This document shows, in pieces, positions 45,984 through 59,235 of a stretch of 64,000 nucleotides of DNA (position 1 is the first letter of the stretch; every line of letters starts with the position of its first letter). The stretch is from Hippasteria phrygiana (Eukaryota; Echinodermata; Asteroidea; Valvatida; Goniasteridae): NCBI GenBank assembly GCA_037893225.1, contig JAZGUH010000378.1, forward strand, positions 861,001-925,000, in the 5' to 3' direction. Below the pieces are notes generated by a model. The model did no database searches, was not told the origin of the DNA, and saw nothing but the letters and a program-made list of their open reading frames with translations. A program made the translations under genes and the position numbers.

Positions 45984-46043
45984 TTTGCTCGATCCACGTG
46001 CTCCCTGAAAGTGCGCCACCAAGTGGCAAACTTTGTCAGTGTT
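45984..46043. promoter_or_regulatory. TSR1 promoter / possible bidirectional interval
   Basis: The 60 bases between the TSR1 ATG (minus) and an ATG on the plus strand (46044). It contains CACGTG (E-box) at about 45996 and no TATA box. The role is inferred from position. Confidence 0.4.
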
Positions 46044-46157
46044 ATGCCAAAGAAGAAGTCTAGCACTGGCACTAGCAGTGGCAACGTCAAGCTGGCGGCT
46101 TGCAACTTTTGTAAGCCACTACGAAAACGGTTTGTAGAATTGTATTTTATTATTTAG
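46044..46157 (+). CDS. possible first exon of a divergent gene
   Basis: ATG at 46044 opens MPKKKSSTGTSSGNVKLAAC, basic and Ser/Thr/Gly-rich, with possible donors GTAAGC (at about 46111) or GTTTGT. The unspliced frame stops at 46157. Head-to-head arrangement with TSR1 makes a genuine 5' end plausible, but the protein is not recognised and no second exon was found before the repeat array. Confidence 0.25.
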   Translation: MPKKKSSTGTSSGNVKLAACNFCKPLRKRFVELYFII

Positions 46158-46183
46158 ATTCTATATTTACTAAAATGCTAGGT

Positions 46184-46250
46184 CAAGATTTTACTTTGAT
46201 ACCCCACCAAATGGGCCAGGAACAGAAAAATCTGACAAAATAACCATCCA
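46184..46250. repeat. half copy of the MITE at 63833-63980
   Basis: CCACCAAATGGGCCAGGAACAGAAAAATCTGACAAAATAACCA matches the right arm of 63833-63980. The other arm is absent. Confidence 0.7.
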
Positions 46251-46321
46251 TTCGTGTTGTAAGGCCGAGTAAAAAAAACATGTTTCACGGTTTTAAAAAA
46301 AAAGGCGGAAGAGGGGCTTTT

Positions 46322-46585
46322 TATTGGCTTTTCCGACAAAGTCAGTCGGAAAAGGCCTTGTTGGCTTTTCCGAAATCCTTCGGAAAAGGCTTTGTTTTTG
46401 TTCTGATTTTTTTTTTTTTTTGGCTTTTCCGACAATCCGTCGGAAAAGGCCTTGTTTTTGTTCTGATTTTTGGCTTTTCCGAAATCCTTCGGAAAAGGCT
46501 TTGTTTTTGTTCTGATTTTTTTTTTGGCTTTTCCGAAATCCTTCGGAAAAGGCTTTGTTTTTGTTCTGATTTTTTTTTTTTTTCT
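46322..46585. repeat. tandem array of GGCTTTTCCGA hairpins
   Basis: Five tandem units of about 40-65 bases, each GGCTTTTCCGA - short loop - TCGGAAAAGGC, most followed by TTTGTTTTTGTTCTGATTT and a T-tract. Single units recur at 59258-59310 and, modified (GGCGTTTCCGC...), at 50139 and 53551. Confidence 0.88.
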
Positions 46586-46589
46586 TCTT

Positions 46590-49500
46590 CTTCTTCTTTT
46601 AGTTCTGACCAAAATCCCATAGACTTTGTACACGAATTTTCTCCGCGGCACTTTAGGTCTTAAAAAACTTCAGATCTTAACCAAACTTACCTCAAACATA
46701 GACCCTAAGCTGAAATAGTATGTCGAAGAGTGACGTCATGATGACGTCATCACGTGTCACGTGACGTCATCTTAAAGGTGCGTTTTTCAAGGGCCCATAT
46801 CTAGAGAACGGTAGGTCCGATTTCCGTCAAACCTGATATGTTGGTAGGCTAGCTCGTGTTATAGATGAAATTTGAGGTGACGTCAAGATGACGTCATCAT
46901 ACGATTTTATAGTAATTTTTAAGTTTTTGAAATTCAAAGTTTCTTAAAGCCATATCTCACCAACAGAACATGCTAAATTCAAAATTCTTTTTGTAATAGC
47001 TTTGTTAGCTCCTATATTCTTTCACATACATTTGAAAAATGTGTGACGTCATCATGACGTCATCAAAAATGTGCATTTCTGAAACACACATAAGGGTACA
47101 TCCGATCGTCATAAAAATTAGTGGGTAGGTAGATAGTGCTACTAGCATGTAAAATCCGAGATGACGTCATGATGACGTCATCGGCTGATTTTCTGTGAAT
47201 TTTTTAGTTCTATCCCAAATCCCATAGACTTTGTACACGAATTTTGTAAGTGGCACTTTGGTCAATAAACAACCTCGGATCTTAATCAGACTTAACACAA
47301 ACATAGACCCTCAGCTGAAAATGTAAGCCGAAACGTGACGTCATGATGACGTCATCATGTGACGTCATCTTAAATGTGCATTTTTCAAGGGCCTATATCT
47401 AGAGAACGGTAGGTCCGATTGCCTTCAAACCTGGTATGTTATGGGAGCTTGTGTTATAGATGAAAATTAAGGTGACGTCATGATGACGTCATCATACGAT
47501 TTTACAGTAATATTAAAGTTTTTCAACTTCAAAGTTTCTTAAAGCCATATCTCACCAACAGAACATGCTAAATTCAAAATTCTTTTTGTAATAGCTTTGT
47601 TAGCTCCTATATTCTTTCAAATACATTTGAAAAATGTGTGACGTCATCATGACGTCATCAAAAATGTGCATTTCTGAAACACACATAAGGGTACGTCCGA
47701 TCGTCATAAAAATTAGTGGGTAGGTAGATAGTGCTACTAGCATGTAAAATCCGAGGTGACGTCATGATGACGTCATCGGCTGATTTTCTGTGATTTTTTT
47801 AGTTCTATCCCAAATCCCATAGACTTTGTACACGAATTTTGTAAGTGGCACTTTGGTCAATAAACAACCTCGGATCTTAATCAGACTTAACACAAACATA
47901 GACCCTCAGCTGAAAATGTAAGCCGAAACGTGACGTCATGATGACGTCATCACGTGTCATGTGACGTCATCTTAAATGTGCATTTTTCAAGGGCCTATAT
48001 CTAGAGAACGGTAGGTCCGATTGCCTTCAAACCTGGTATGTTATGGGAGCTCGTGTTATAGATGAAAATTAAGGTGACGTCATGATGACGTCATCATACG
48101 ATTTTACAGTAATATTAAAGTTTTTCAACTTCAAAGTTTCTTAAAGCCATATCTCACCAACAGAACATGCTAAATTCAAAATTCTTTTTGTAATAGCTTT
48201 GTTAGCTCCTATATTCTTTCACATACATTTGAAAAATGTGTGACGTCATCATGACGTCATCAAAAATGTGCATTTCTGAAACACACATAAGGGTACGTCC
48301 GATCGTCATAAAAATTAGTGGGTAGGTAGATAGTGCTACTAGCATGTAAAATCCGAGGTGACGTCATGATGACGTCATCGGCTGATTTTCTGTGAATTTT
48401 TTAGTTCTATCCCAAATCCCATAGACTTTGTACACGAATTTTGTAAGTGGCACTTTGGTCACTAAACAACCTCGGATCTTAATCAGACTTAACACAAACA
48501 TAGACCCTCAGCTGAAAATGTAAGCCGAAACGTGACGTCATGATGACGTCATCACGTGTCATGTGACGTCATCTTAAATGTGCATTTTTCTAGGGCCTAT
48601 ATCTAGAGAACGGTAGGTCCGATTGCCTTCAAACCTGGTATGTTGGTATGGTAGCTCGTGTTATAGATGAAAATTAAGGTGACGTCATGATCACGTCATC
48701 ATACGATTTTACAGTAATATTAAAGTTTTTGAACTTCAAAGTTTCTTAAAGCCATATCTCACCAACAGAACATGCTAAATTCAAAATTCTTTTTGTAATA
48801 GCTTTGTTAGCTCCTATATTCTTTCACATACATTTGAAAAATGTGTGACGTCATCATGACGTCATCAAAAATGTGCATTTCTGAAACACACATAAGGGTA
48901 CGTCCGATCGTCATAACAATTAGTGGGTAGGTAGATAGTGCTAATAGCATGTAAAATCCGAGGTGACGTCATGATGACGTCATCGGCTGATTTTCTGTGA
49001 ATTTTTTAGTTCTATCCCAAATCCCATGGACTTTGTACACGAATTTTGTAAGTGGCACTTTGGTCACTAAACAACCTCGGATCTTAATCAGACTTAACAC
49101 AAACATAGACCCTAAGCTGAAAATGTAAGCCGAAACGTGACGTCATGATGACGTCATCACGTGTCATGTGACGTCATCTTAAATGTGCATTTTTCAAGAG
49201 CCTATATCTAGAGAACGGTAGGTCCGATTGCCTTCAAACCTGGTATGTTGGTATGGTAGCTCGTGTTATAGATGAAAATTAAGGTGACGTCATGATGACG
49301 TCATCATACGATTTTACAGTAATATTAAAGTTTTTCAACTTCAAAGTTTCTTAAAGCCATATCTCACCAACAGAACATGCTAAATTCAAAATTCTTTTTG
49401 TAATAGCTTTGTTAGCTCCTATATTCTTTCACATACATTTGAAAAATGTGTGACGTCATCATGACGTCATCAAAAATGTGCATTTCTGAAACACACATAA

Positions 49501-51205
49501 GGGTACGTCCGATCGTCATAAAAATTGGTGGGTAGGTAGATAGTGCCACTAGCATGCAAAATCCGAAGTGACGTCATGATGACGTCATCGACTGATTTTT
49601 TATGAATTTGTAAATGTTTCAAATTTCATTGTACTCTTAAAATTTTGCACTTCTTCAAATGCCATGAACTTCAAACTTGGCATATGCATTGACTATCTAC
49701 TCGAGATGGGTGCCGAATCATGACGTCATGATGACGTCATCACATGTCACGTGACGTCATCTTAAATTTGCATTTTTGAAGGCCCTATATCTATTTTTTT
49801 TCTGCTTCTTATTTTAGTTCTATCCCAAATCCCATAGACTTTGTGCATAGATTTTCTGATCGGCACTTTTGTCATCAAACAACATCGAATCTTAGTCAGA
49901 GTTAGCATAGGTATAGACCCTGATGCAAAGTCGTGCCGCGAAGAGTGACGTCATAATGACGTCTTCGTGTGGCATGTAACATGAACTTAAAGGTCAAGTT
50001 CGGAGTACGAAATGTTAATCATAAAATAATCTCAGATCTTAAACTTAGCAAAGACATAGACCTTCTGATACTTTATGTTAAATAAAAAAGAAAAAAAGGA
50101 AAAGCCATGCGTATGTTTACAACAGACGCACATTTTTTGGCGTTTCCGCTACAGCAGGAAAGCCTTTGTTTTTGTTATGTTCGCGCGATTGTGTAGTTTA
50201 GTACACTTTCGCCCAGGCATGAACACAATCTACTTGAAAATTGTTCGTTTTGCCACATTCAGAACAAAGGGCCACGTCGAAGAACATCTGCAGGGGTTTT
50301 TTGGAGTGAAATCGTTAGCTAAGAGGTAACAAAATACGTGATTGCGCAATACCCAGCTTTACACGGATATATAGCTGGTGGGAGAGTAGTTGACCGAGCC
50401 AAAACGTGACACAACGTAAGAAAATCGTATTTTCCGCCTTAAAAAACCTTTCCAAATCACAAAAGCACGTGTCATTGGGATTCAGAGAAGTCTACTTTAG
50501 TAACAAAAAAAAGCTTTTGGAATAATCAAATACTCCAGAAGCTAACATGAACACAATTAATACAGAAATCCTAAACTACACAATACCCACTATTTTGGTT
50601 TCTTCTTAAACACGAATTTTGTCTGCGGCACTTTGGTCACTAAACAACATCAGATCTTAAGCAAACTTAACCCAAACATAGACCCTAATCTGAAATTGTG
50701 TGCCGAAGAGTGATGTCACGATGACGTCATTATGTGTTACGTGATGTCATCTTAAAGGCTCATTTTTCAAGGGCCCATATCAAGAGAACCGTAAGTCCAA
50801 TTGCATTCAAACCTGGTATGTTGGCTAAACAAGTACATGTTATAAATCAAAATTGAGGTGACGTCATAATGACGTCATCATCTGATTTTTATGGTAATTT
50901 CAAAATTTTAACGTTAAAAATTCTTAAAACCACATCTCATTAACAGAACATGTTCAATTCAAAATTCCTTTTGTAATAGCTTTGTTAGCTCGTACATTCT
51001 TTTATATAAATGCGAAAAATTACTGAAGTCATAATGACGTCATTAAAGGCATGATTTCTTGAAAGACATATGGATAGACCATGTCTAATCGTCACGAAAC
51101 TTGGTGGTTAGGTAGATTTGTCACTAGTTTACAAAATTCGAAGTGACATCATAAAAACATATGGAAAAGCCCTATGTTCTTAAAAACATAGACCTCTAGT
51201 TTTTT
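46590..51205. repeat. array block 1: five regular units plus a divergent tail
   Basis: Opens TTCTTTTAGTTCTGACC and closes with AAAAGCCCTATGTTCTTAAAAACATAGACCTCTAGTTTT (about 51165-51203). The tail (49620-51200) contains a modified hairpin (50139) and an 84-codon frame that is probably not coding. Confidence 0.8.
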
Positions 51206-54200
51206 CTTCTTTTAGTTCTGACCAAAAGCCCATAGACTTTGTACACGAATTTTCTCCGCGGCACTTTAGGTCTTAAAAAACTTCAGATCTTAACCAAACT
51301 TACCTCAAACATAGACCCTAAGCTGAAATAGTATGTCGAAGATTGACGTCATGATGACGTCATCACGTGTCACGTGACGTCATCTTAAATGTGCGTTTTT
51401 CAAGGGCCCATATCTAGAGAACGGTAGGTCCGATTTCCTTCAAACCTGATATGTTGGTAGGCTAGCTCGTGTTATAGATGAAATTTGAGGTGACGTCAAG
51501 ATGACGTCATCATACGATTTTATAGTAATTTTTAAGTTTTTGAAATTCAAAGTTTCTTAAAGCCATATCTCATCAACAGAACATGCTAAATTCAAAATTC
51601 TTTTTGTAATAGCTTTGTTAGCTCCTATATTCTTTCACATACATTTGAAAAATGTGTGACGTCATCATGACGTCATCAAAAATGTGCATTTCTGAAACAC
51701 ACATAAGGGTACGTCCGATCGTCATAAAAATTAGTGGGTAGGTAGATAGTGCTACTAGCATGTAAAATCCGAGGTGACGTCATGATGACGTCATCGGCTG
51801 ATTTTCTGTGAATTTTTTAGTTCTATCCCAAATCCCATAGACTTTGTACACGAATTTTGTAAGTGGCACTTTGGTCACTAAACAACCTCGGATCTTAATC
51901 AGACTTAACACAAACATAGACCCTCAGCTGAAAATGTAAGCCGAAACGTGACGTCATGATGACGTCATCACGTGTCATGTGACGTCATCTTAAATGTGCA
52001 TTTTTCAAGGGCCTATATCTAGAGAACGGTAGGTCCGATTGCCTTCAAACCTGGTATGTTATGGGAGCTCGTGTATAGATGAAAATTAAGGTGACGTCAT
52101 GATGACGTCATCATACGATTTTACAGTAATATTAAAGTTTTTCAACTTCAAAGTTTCTTAAAGCCATATCTCACCAACAGAACATGCTAAATTCAAAATT
52201 CTTTTTGTAATAGCTTTGTTAGCTCCTATATTCTTTCACATACATTTGAAAAATGTGTGACGTCATCATGACGTCATCAAAAATGTGCATTTCTGAAACA
52301 CACATAAGGGTACGTCCGATCGTCATAAAAATTAGTGGGTAGGTAGATAGTGCTACTAGCATGTAAAATCCGAGGTGACGTCATGATGACGTCATCGGCT
52401 GATTTTCTGTGAATTTTTTAGTTCTATCCCAAATCCCATAGACTTTGTACACGAATTTTGTAAGTGGCACTTTGGTCACTAAACAACCTCGGATCTTAAT
52501 CAGTCTTAACACAAACATAGACCCTCAGCTGAAAATGTAAGCCGAAACGTGACGTCATGATGACGTCATCACGTGTCATGTGACGTCATCTTAAATGTGC
52601 ATTTTTCAAGAGCCTATATCTAGAGAACGGTAGATCCGATTGCCTTCAAACCTGGTATGTTGGTATGGTAGCTCGTGTTATAGATGAAAATTAAGGTGAC
52701 GTCATGATGACGTCATCATACGATTTTACAGTAATATTAAAGTTTTTCAACTTCAAAGTTTCTTAAAGCCATATCTCACCAACAGAACATGCTAAATTCA
52801 AAATTCTTTTTGTAATAGCTTTGTTAGCTCCTATATTCTTTCACATACATTTGAAAAATGTGTGACGTCATCATGACGTCATCAAAAATGTGCATTTCTG
52901 AAACACACATAAGGGTACGTCCGATCGTCATAAAAATTGGTGGGTAGGTAGATAGTGCCACTAGCATGCAAAATCCGAAGTGACGTCATGATGACGTCAT
53001 CGGCTGATTTTTTATGAATTTGTAAATGTTTCAAATTTCATTGTACTCTTAAAATTTTGCACTTCTTCAAATGCCATGAACTTCAAACTTGGCATATGCA
53101 TTGACTATCTACTCGAGATGGGTGCCGAATCATGACGTCATGATGACGTCATCACATGTCACGTGACGTCATCTTAAATTTGCATTTTTGAAGGCCCTAT
53201 ATCTATTTTTTTTCTGCTTCTTATTTTAGTTCTATCCCAAATCCCATAGACTTTGTGCATAGATTTTCTGATCGGCACTTTTGTCATCAAACAACATCGA
53301 ATCTTAGTCAGAGTTAGCATAGGTATAGACCCTGATGCAAAGTCGTGCCGCGAAGAGTGACGTCATAATGACGTCTTCGTGTGGCATGTAACATGAACTT
53401 GAAGGTCAAGTTCGGAGTACGAAATGTTAATCATAAAATAATCTCAGATCTTAAACTTAGCAAAGACATAGACCTTCTGATACTTTATGTTAAATAAAAA
53501 AGAAAAAAAGGAAAAGCCATGCGTATGTTTACAACAGACGCACATTTTTTGGCGTTTCCGCTACAGCAGGAAAGCCTTTGTTTTTGTTCTGTTCGCGCGA
53601 TTGTGTAGTTTAGTACACTTTCGCCCAGGCATGAACACAATCTACTTGAAAATTGTTCGTTTTGCCACATTCAGAACAAAGGGCCACGTCGAAGAACATC
53701 TGCAGGGGTTTTTTGGAGTGAAATCGTTAGCTAAGAGGTAACAAAATACGTGATTGCGCAATACCCAGCTTTACACGGATATATAGCTGGTGGGAGAGTA
53801 GTTGACCGAGCCAAAACGTGACACAACGTAAGAAAATCGTATTTTCCGCCTTAAAAAACCTTTCCAAATCACAAAAGCACGTGTCATTGGGATTCAGAGA
53901 AGTCTACTTTAGTAACAAAAAAAGGCTTTTGGAATAATCAAATACTCCAGAAGCTAACATGAACACAATTAATACAGAAATCCTAAACTACACAATACCC
54001 ACTATTTTGGTTTCTTCTTAAACACGAATTTTGTCTGCGGCACTTTGGTCACTAAACAACATCAGATCTTAAGCAAACTTAACCCAAACATAGACCCTAA
54101 TCTGAAATTGTGTGCCGAAGAGTGATGTCACGATGACGTCATTATGTGTTACGTGATGTCATCTTAAAGGCTCATTTTTCAAGGGCCCATATCAAGAGAA

Positions 54201-54620
54201 CCGTAAGTCCAATTGCATTCAAACCTGGTATGTTGGCTAAACAAGTACATGTTATAAATCAAAATTGAGGTGACGTCATAATGACGTCATCATCTGATTT
54301 TTATGGTAATTTCAAAATTTTAACGTTAAAGATTCTTAAAACCACATCTCATTAACAGAACATGTTCAATTCAAAATTCCTTTTGTAATAGCTTTGTTAG
54401 CTCGTACATTCTTTTATATAAATGCGAAAAATTACTGAAGTCATAATGACGTCATTAAAGGCATGATTTCTTGAAAGACATATGGATAGACCATGTCTAA
54501 TCGTCACGAAACTTGGTGGTTAGGTAGATTTGTCACTAGTTTACAAAATTCGAAGTGACATCATAAAAACATATGGAAAAGCCCTATGTTCTTAAAAACA
54601 TAGACCTCTAGTTTTTTTTC
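51206..54620. repeat. array block 2: near-perfect 3.41-kb duplicate
   Basis: From about 51800 to 54610 it repeats 48390-51200 at an offset of about 3412 with very few substitutions (one is GTTATGTTCGCG versus GTTCTGTTCGCG at 50176/53588). It has two regular units fewer than block 1. Confidence 0.85.
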
Positions 54621-57600
54621 TTTTTCTTCTTCTTCTTATTTTAGTTCTATCCTAAATCCCATAGACTTTGTACACGAATTTTATAGGTGGCACTTTGGTC
54701 ACTAAACAATCTCAGATCTTAATTAAACTTAACACAAACATGGACCCATACCTGAAATTGTATGCCGAAGAGTGACGTCATAATGACGTCATCACGTGAT
54801 TTGTTATGATTTTTTGAATTTTGAAAATCGTAACATTCTTTTCAATATATCTAGCGAACAAAACAAGATATTTTCAAAATTCTTTTTGTTATGGCTTTGG
54901 TGTGTCTCAAAGATATGCCCTAAAAAGCGAAAATTGTGTGACGTCATGATGACTTCATCAAAAAATGTTTTTTTTTTAAACGCATGTAAGTGTCAATCCG
55001 ATTAGAAAAATGTATACATTGAATTTTTCTGTACCTAATTCCAAAATTTCATGATCGTGGCTCACTCAAGTAAGAAATAACAGCCATTTCAAAATTTAGA
55101 CCAAATTCAATATAACACAAAGGAATTCTGGGAAGGGCAGATAACCATGGGTATTTTGTGCTTGCTGTTTATAAAAGGGGTTGATTTCTAGTCTTTTTTC
55201 AAGTCGCTGAATTTTTGAAGTTTTAAAATCGTAACATTCTTTTCAATATATCTAGCGAACAAAACAAGATATTTTCAAAATTCTTTTTGTTATAGCTTTG
55301 GTATGTCTCAAAGATATGCCCTAAAAAGCGAAAATTGTGTGACGTCATGATGACGTAATAAAATAAATCTGTTTTCAAGTCGCTAGAATAGTGCCCATAG
55401 CATTGTAAACGTTTTCTTTCTTACCGGCCACTTTGGCTACTTTTAAACTTTGCAGACACTTACCCCAATTGCTCACAATGTGTGCCGACCTTTTATGTCA
55501 TGATGACGTCATCACATGTCACGTGACGTCATCTTAAAGATGATTTTTCAAGGGCCCATATCTAGAGAGCCGTAGGTCCAATTGCCTTTAAACCCGGTAT
55601 GTTGGTAGACCACCACGTGTTATAGATGAAAATTTACGTGACGTCATGATGACGTCATCATACGATTTTATAGTAATTTTAAAGTTTTTGAACATTAAAG
55701 TTTCTTAAAGCCATATCTCATCAACAGAACATGCTAAATCCAAAATTCTTTTTGGAATAGCTTTGTTAGCTCCTATATTCTTTCACATAAATGGGAAAAT
55801 GTGTGACGTCATCATGACGTCATCAAAAATGTTCTTTTTTGAAACACATATAAGGGTACGTTCGATCGTCATAACAATTGCTGGGTAGGTAGATAATGCT
55901 ACTAGCATGTAAAATCCAAAGTGACGTCATGATGACGTCATCGGCTGATTTTCTATGAAATTTTTAGTTCTATCCCAAATCCCATAGACTTTGTAGACGA
56001 ATTTTGTAAGTGGCACTTTGGTCACTAAACAACCTCAGATGTTAATCAGGCTTAACACAAACAAAGACCCTAAGCTGAAAATGTATGCCGAAACGTGACG
56101 TCATGATGACGTCATCACGTGTCACGTGACGTCATCCTAAACGTGCATTTTTCAAGGGCCCATATCTAGAGAACCGTATGTCCGATTGCCTTTAAACCTG
56201 GTATGTTGGTGGGCCACCACGTGTTATAGATGAAAATTGAGGTGACGTCATGATGATGTCACCATACGATTTTATAGTAATTTTAAAGTTTTTGAACCGT
56301 AAAAGTTTCTTAAAGCCATATCTCATCAACAGAACATGCTAAATTCCAAATTCTTTTTGGAATAGCTTTGTTAGCTCCTATATTCTTTCACGTAAATGTG
56401 AAAATGTGTGACGTCATCATGACGTCATCAAAATGTTTTTTTAATAACATATATAAGAATAGGTATGAGTATCATAAACATTTGTGGGAAGGTAGATAGT
56501 GCCAGTAGAATGTAACATCCGAAGTGAAGTCATGATGACGTCATCGGCTAATTGTCTATGAATGTTTTAGTTCTATCCAAAATCCCATAGACTTTGTACA
56601 CGAATTTTGTACAAGCCACTTTACTCACTATAAACATCAGATCTTAATCAAACTTAACACAAACATAGAACGTAAGCTGAAGTTTTAGGGTGGAAAACAA
56701 AAAAAGAGGAAAAGCCTTGTGTTCTGTTTCAAACAGACACAAACCTCTAGTTTCTTCTTCTTTTAGTTCTGACCAAAATCCCATAGACTTTGTACACGAA
56801 TTTTGTGCGCGGCACTTTGGTCACTAAACAACATCAGATCTTAATCAGACTTAACACAAACATAGACCCTAAGCTGAAATTGTATGCCGAAGAGTGACGT
56901 CATGATGACGTCATCACGTGATTTATTATGAATTTTTGAATTTTTAAAATCGTTACATTCTTTTCAATATACCTAGCGAACGAAACAAGATTTTTTCAAA
57001 ATTCTTTTTGTTATAGCTTTGGTATGTCTCAAAGATATGTCCTAAAAGGGAAAAATTGTGTGACGTCAAGATGACGTCATCAAAAATTCCCTTTTTTTTT
57101 TACGCATGTCAGGGTCGGTCCGATTATAAAAATGTATACATTGAATTTTTCTCTACCTAATTCCAAAATTTCATGATCGTGACTCACTCAAGTAAGAAAT
57201 AACAGCCATTTCAAAATTTAGACCAAATTCAATATAACACAAAGGAATTCTGGGAAGGGCGGATAACCATGGCTTAAATGTGCATGATGTTTATAAAAGG
57301 GTTGATTTCTAGTCTTTTTTCAAGTCGCTAGATAATTTGAATTTTTGAAATCGTAACATTCTTTTCAATATATCTAGCAAACAAAACAAGATATTTTCTA
57401 AATCCTTTTTGTTATAGCTTTGGTATGTCTCAAAGATATGTCCTAAAAGGGAAAAATTGTGTGACGTCAAAATGACGTCATCAACAATTTCTTTTTTTTA
57501 AACACATGTCAGGGTCGGTCCGATTATAAAAATGTATACATTGAATTTTTCTCTACTTAATTCCAAAATTTCATGATCGTGGCTCACTCAAGAAATAACA

Positions 57601-59235
57601 GCCATTTCAAAATGTAGACCAAATTCAATATAAAACAAAGGAATTCTGGGAAGGGCGGATAACCATGGCTTAAATGTGCATGCTGTTTATAAAAAGGGTT
57701 GATTTCTAGTCTTTTTTCAAGTCGCTAGACAATTGCCGATAGTATTTGTAAACGTTTTCTTTCTTACCGGCCAGTTTGGCTACTTTTAAACTTGGCAAAC
57801 ACTTGGACCAACTGCTCAGAATGTGTGCCGAACTTTTACGTCATGATGACGTCATCACATGTCACGTGACGTCATCTTAAAGGAGCAGTTTTGGAAGTCA
57901 TATATCTACAAAAGTACAAGTTCGATTAAGTTGAAAAGTAATATCTAGGTAGCCCAGTAGGTTTATAAATGAAGATTAATATGATGAAGACATCATCACA
58001 AGTCACGTGACGTCATCTTAAAGGTGCAGTTTTGGAAGTCGTATATTTACAAAAGTACAAGTTCGATTAAGTTGAAATGTAATATCTAGATAAGTCTGCA
58101 GGTTTATAGATGAAAATTAACATGACATTATGATGACGTCATTATATGTCACGTGACGTCATCTTAAAGGGGCAGTTTTCGAAGCCATATATCTACAGAA
58201 GTACAAGTCTGATTAAGTTGAAATGTGGTATCTAGTTAACATATATTAAGACCTCGTAGCATAGATGTCTGTAGAACAATGACGTCATGATGACGTCATC
58301 GGGGTCACGTGACGTCATTTTAAAGGTGCATTGTTGAAGGGCCCATATCTAGAGAACCGTAGGTCCGATTGACTTCAAAGTTCCTATGTGGGTAGGCCGG
58401 CATGTGTAATAGATGAAAATTGACGTGACGTCATGATGACGTCATCATACGATTTTATAGTAATTTCAAAGTTTTTGAACCTTAAAGGTTCTTAAAACCA
58501 TATCTCAACAGAACATGCAAAATTAAAAACTATTTTTGTAACAGCTTTGTTAGCTTCTATATTCTTTCACATTAGAGTAAAAAATGTGTGACTTCATTAT
58601 GACGTCATCAAAAATTTGCTTTTTTGAAACACATATAAGGGTATGTCTGATCGTCATGAAAATTGGTGGGTAGGTAGACAGTGCCACTAGCATGTAAAAT
58701 CCGAGGTGACGTCATAACATCATTTGTAAATTTTCTATGAATTTTTAAATGTTTCAAATTTCATTGTGCTATTTAAATTGTATACTGTCGTTGATCAGAT
58801 TGACTTCAATCGTGACATAGGCCAAGACCACGTTGCAAATATTTGCTTTGACAAGTGCCGTCGTGATGACGTCATCATGGGTCACATGACATCATCTTAA
58901 AGGTGCATACGTTAAGGTCCTATATCTAGAGAACTGTACTTAATATTGCATCCATTCTTGGTATGCTGGTAGGCCAACTAGCATTACAGATGAAAATAGA
59001 TGTGACGTCACGATGACATAATCATACAATTTTATAGCTTTGTTTAAATTGTCCAACTTTGAAGCCATATCTCTTCCACGGAACATGCAAATGTCGAAAT
59101 TCTTTTTTTTTAAACGTTTGTTTGGTAACATATACTTAAATATAAATGTGAACAACGTATGCAAAATTCCAAGTGATGTTATAAAAAAAACCGGAAAAGC
59201 CCTATGTTCTGTTCTTGTAACAGACATAGAAGTCT
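54621..59235. repeat. array block 3: divergent units
   Basis: It includes short units (about 54620-55200, 56750-57310, 57310-57720) with TTTATAAAAGGGGTTGATTTCTAGTC ends, and units with GTCACGTGACGTCATCTTAAAGG repeated at about 90-150-bp steps (57850-58320). It is older than blocks 1-2, judging from its divergence. Confidence 0.75.

Noticed and set aside
46178..46663. Lys/Phe-rich frames over the GGCTTTTCCGA hairpins on both strands
   Set aside because: They are low-complexity products of tandem hairpins and T-tracts.
50075..50329. 84-codon frame repeated at 53487-53741 with one substitution
   Set aside because: The two copies are identical because the whole 3.4-kb block is duplicated. The frame begins in an A-rich tract and is not preserved in more divergent blocks.
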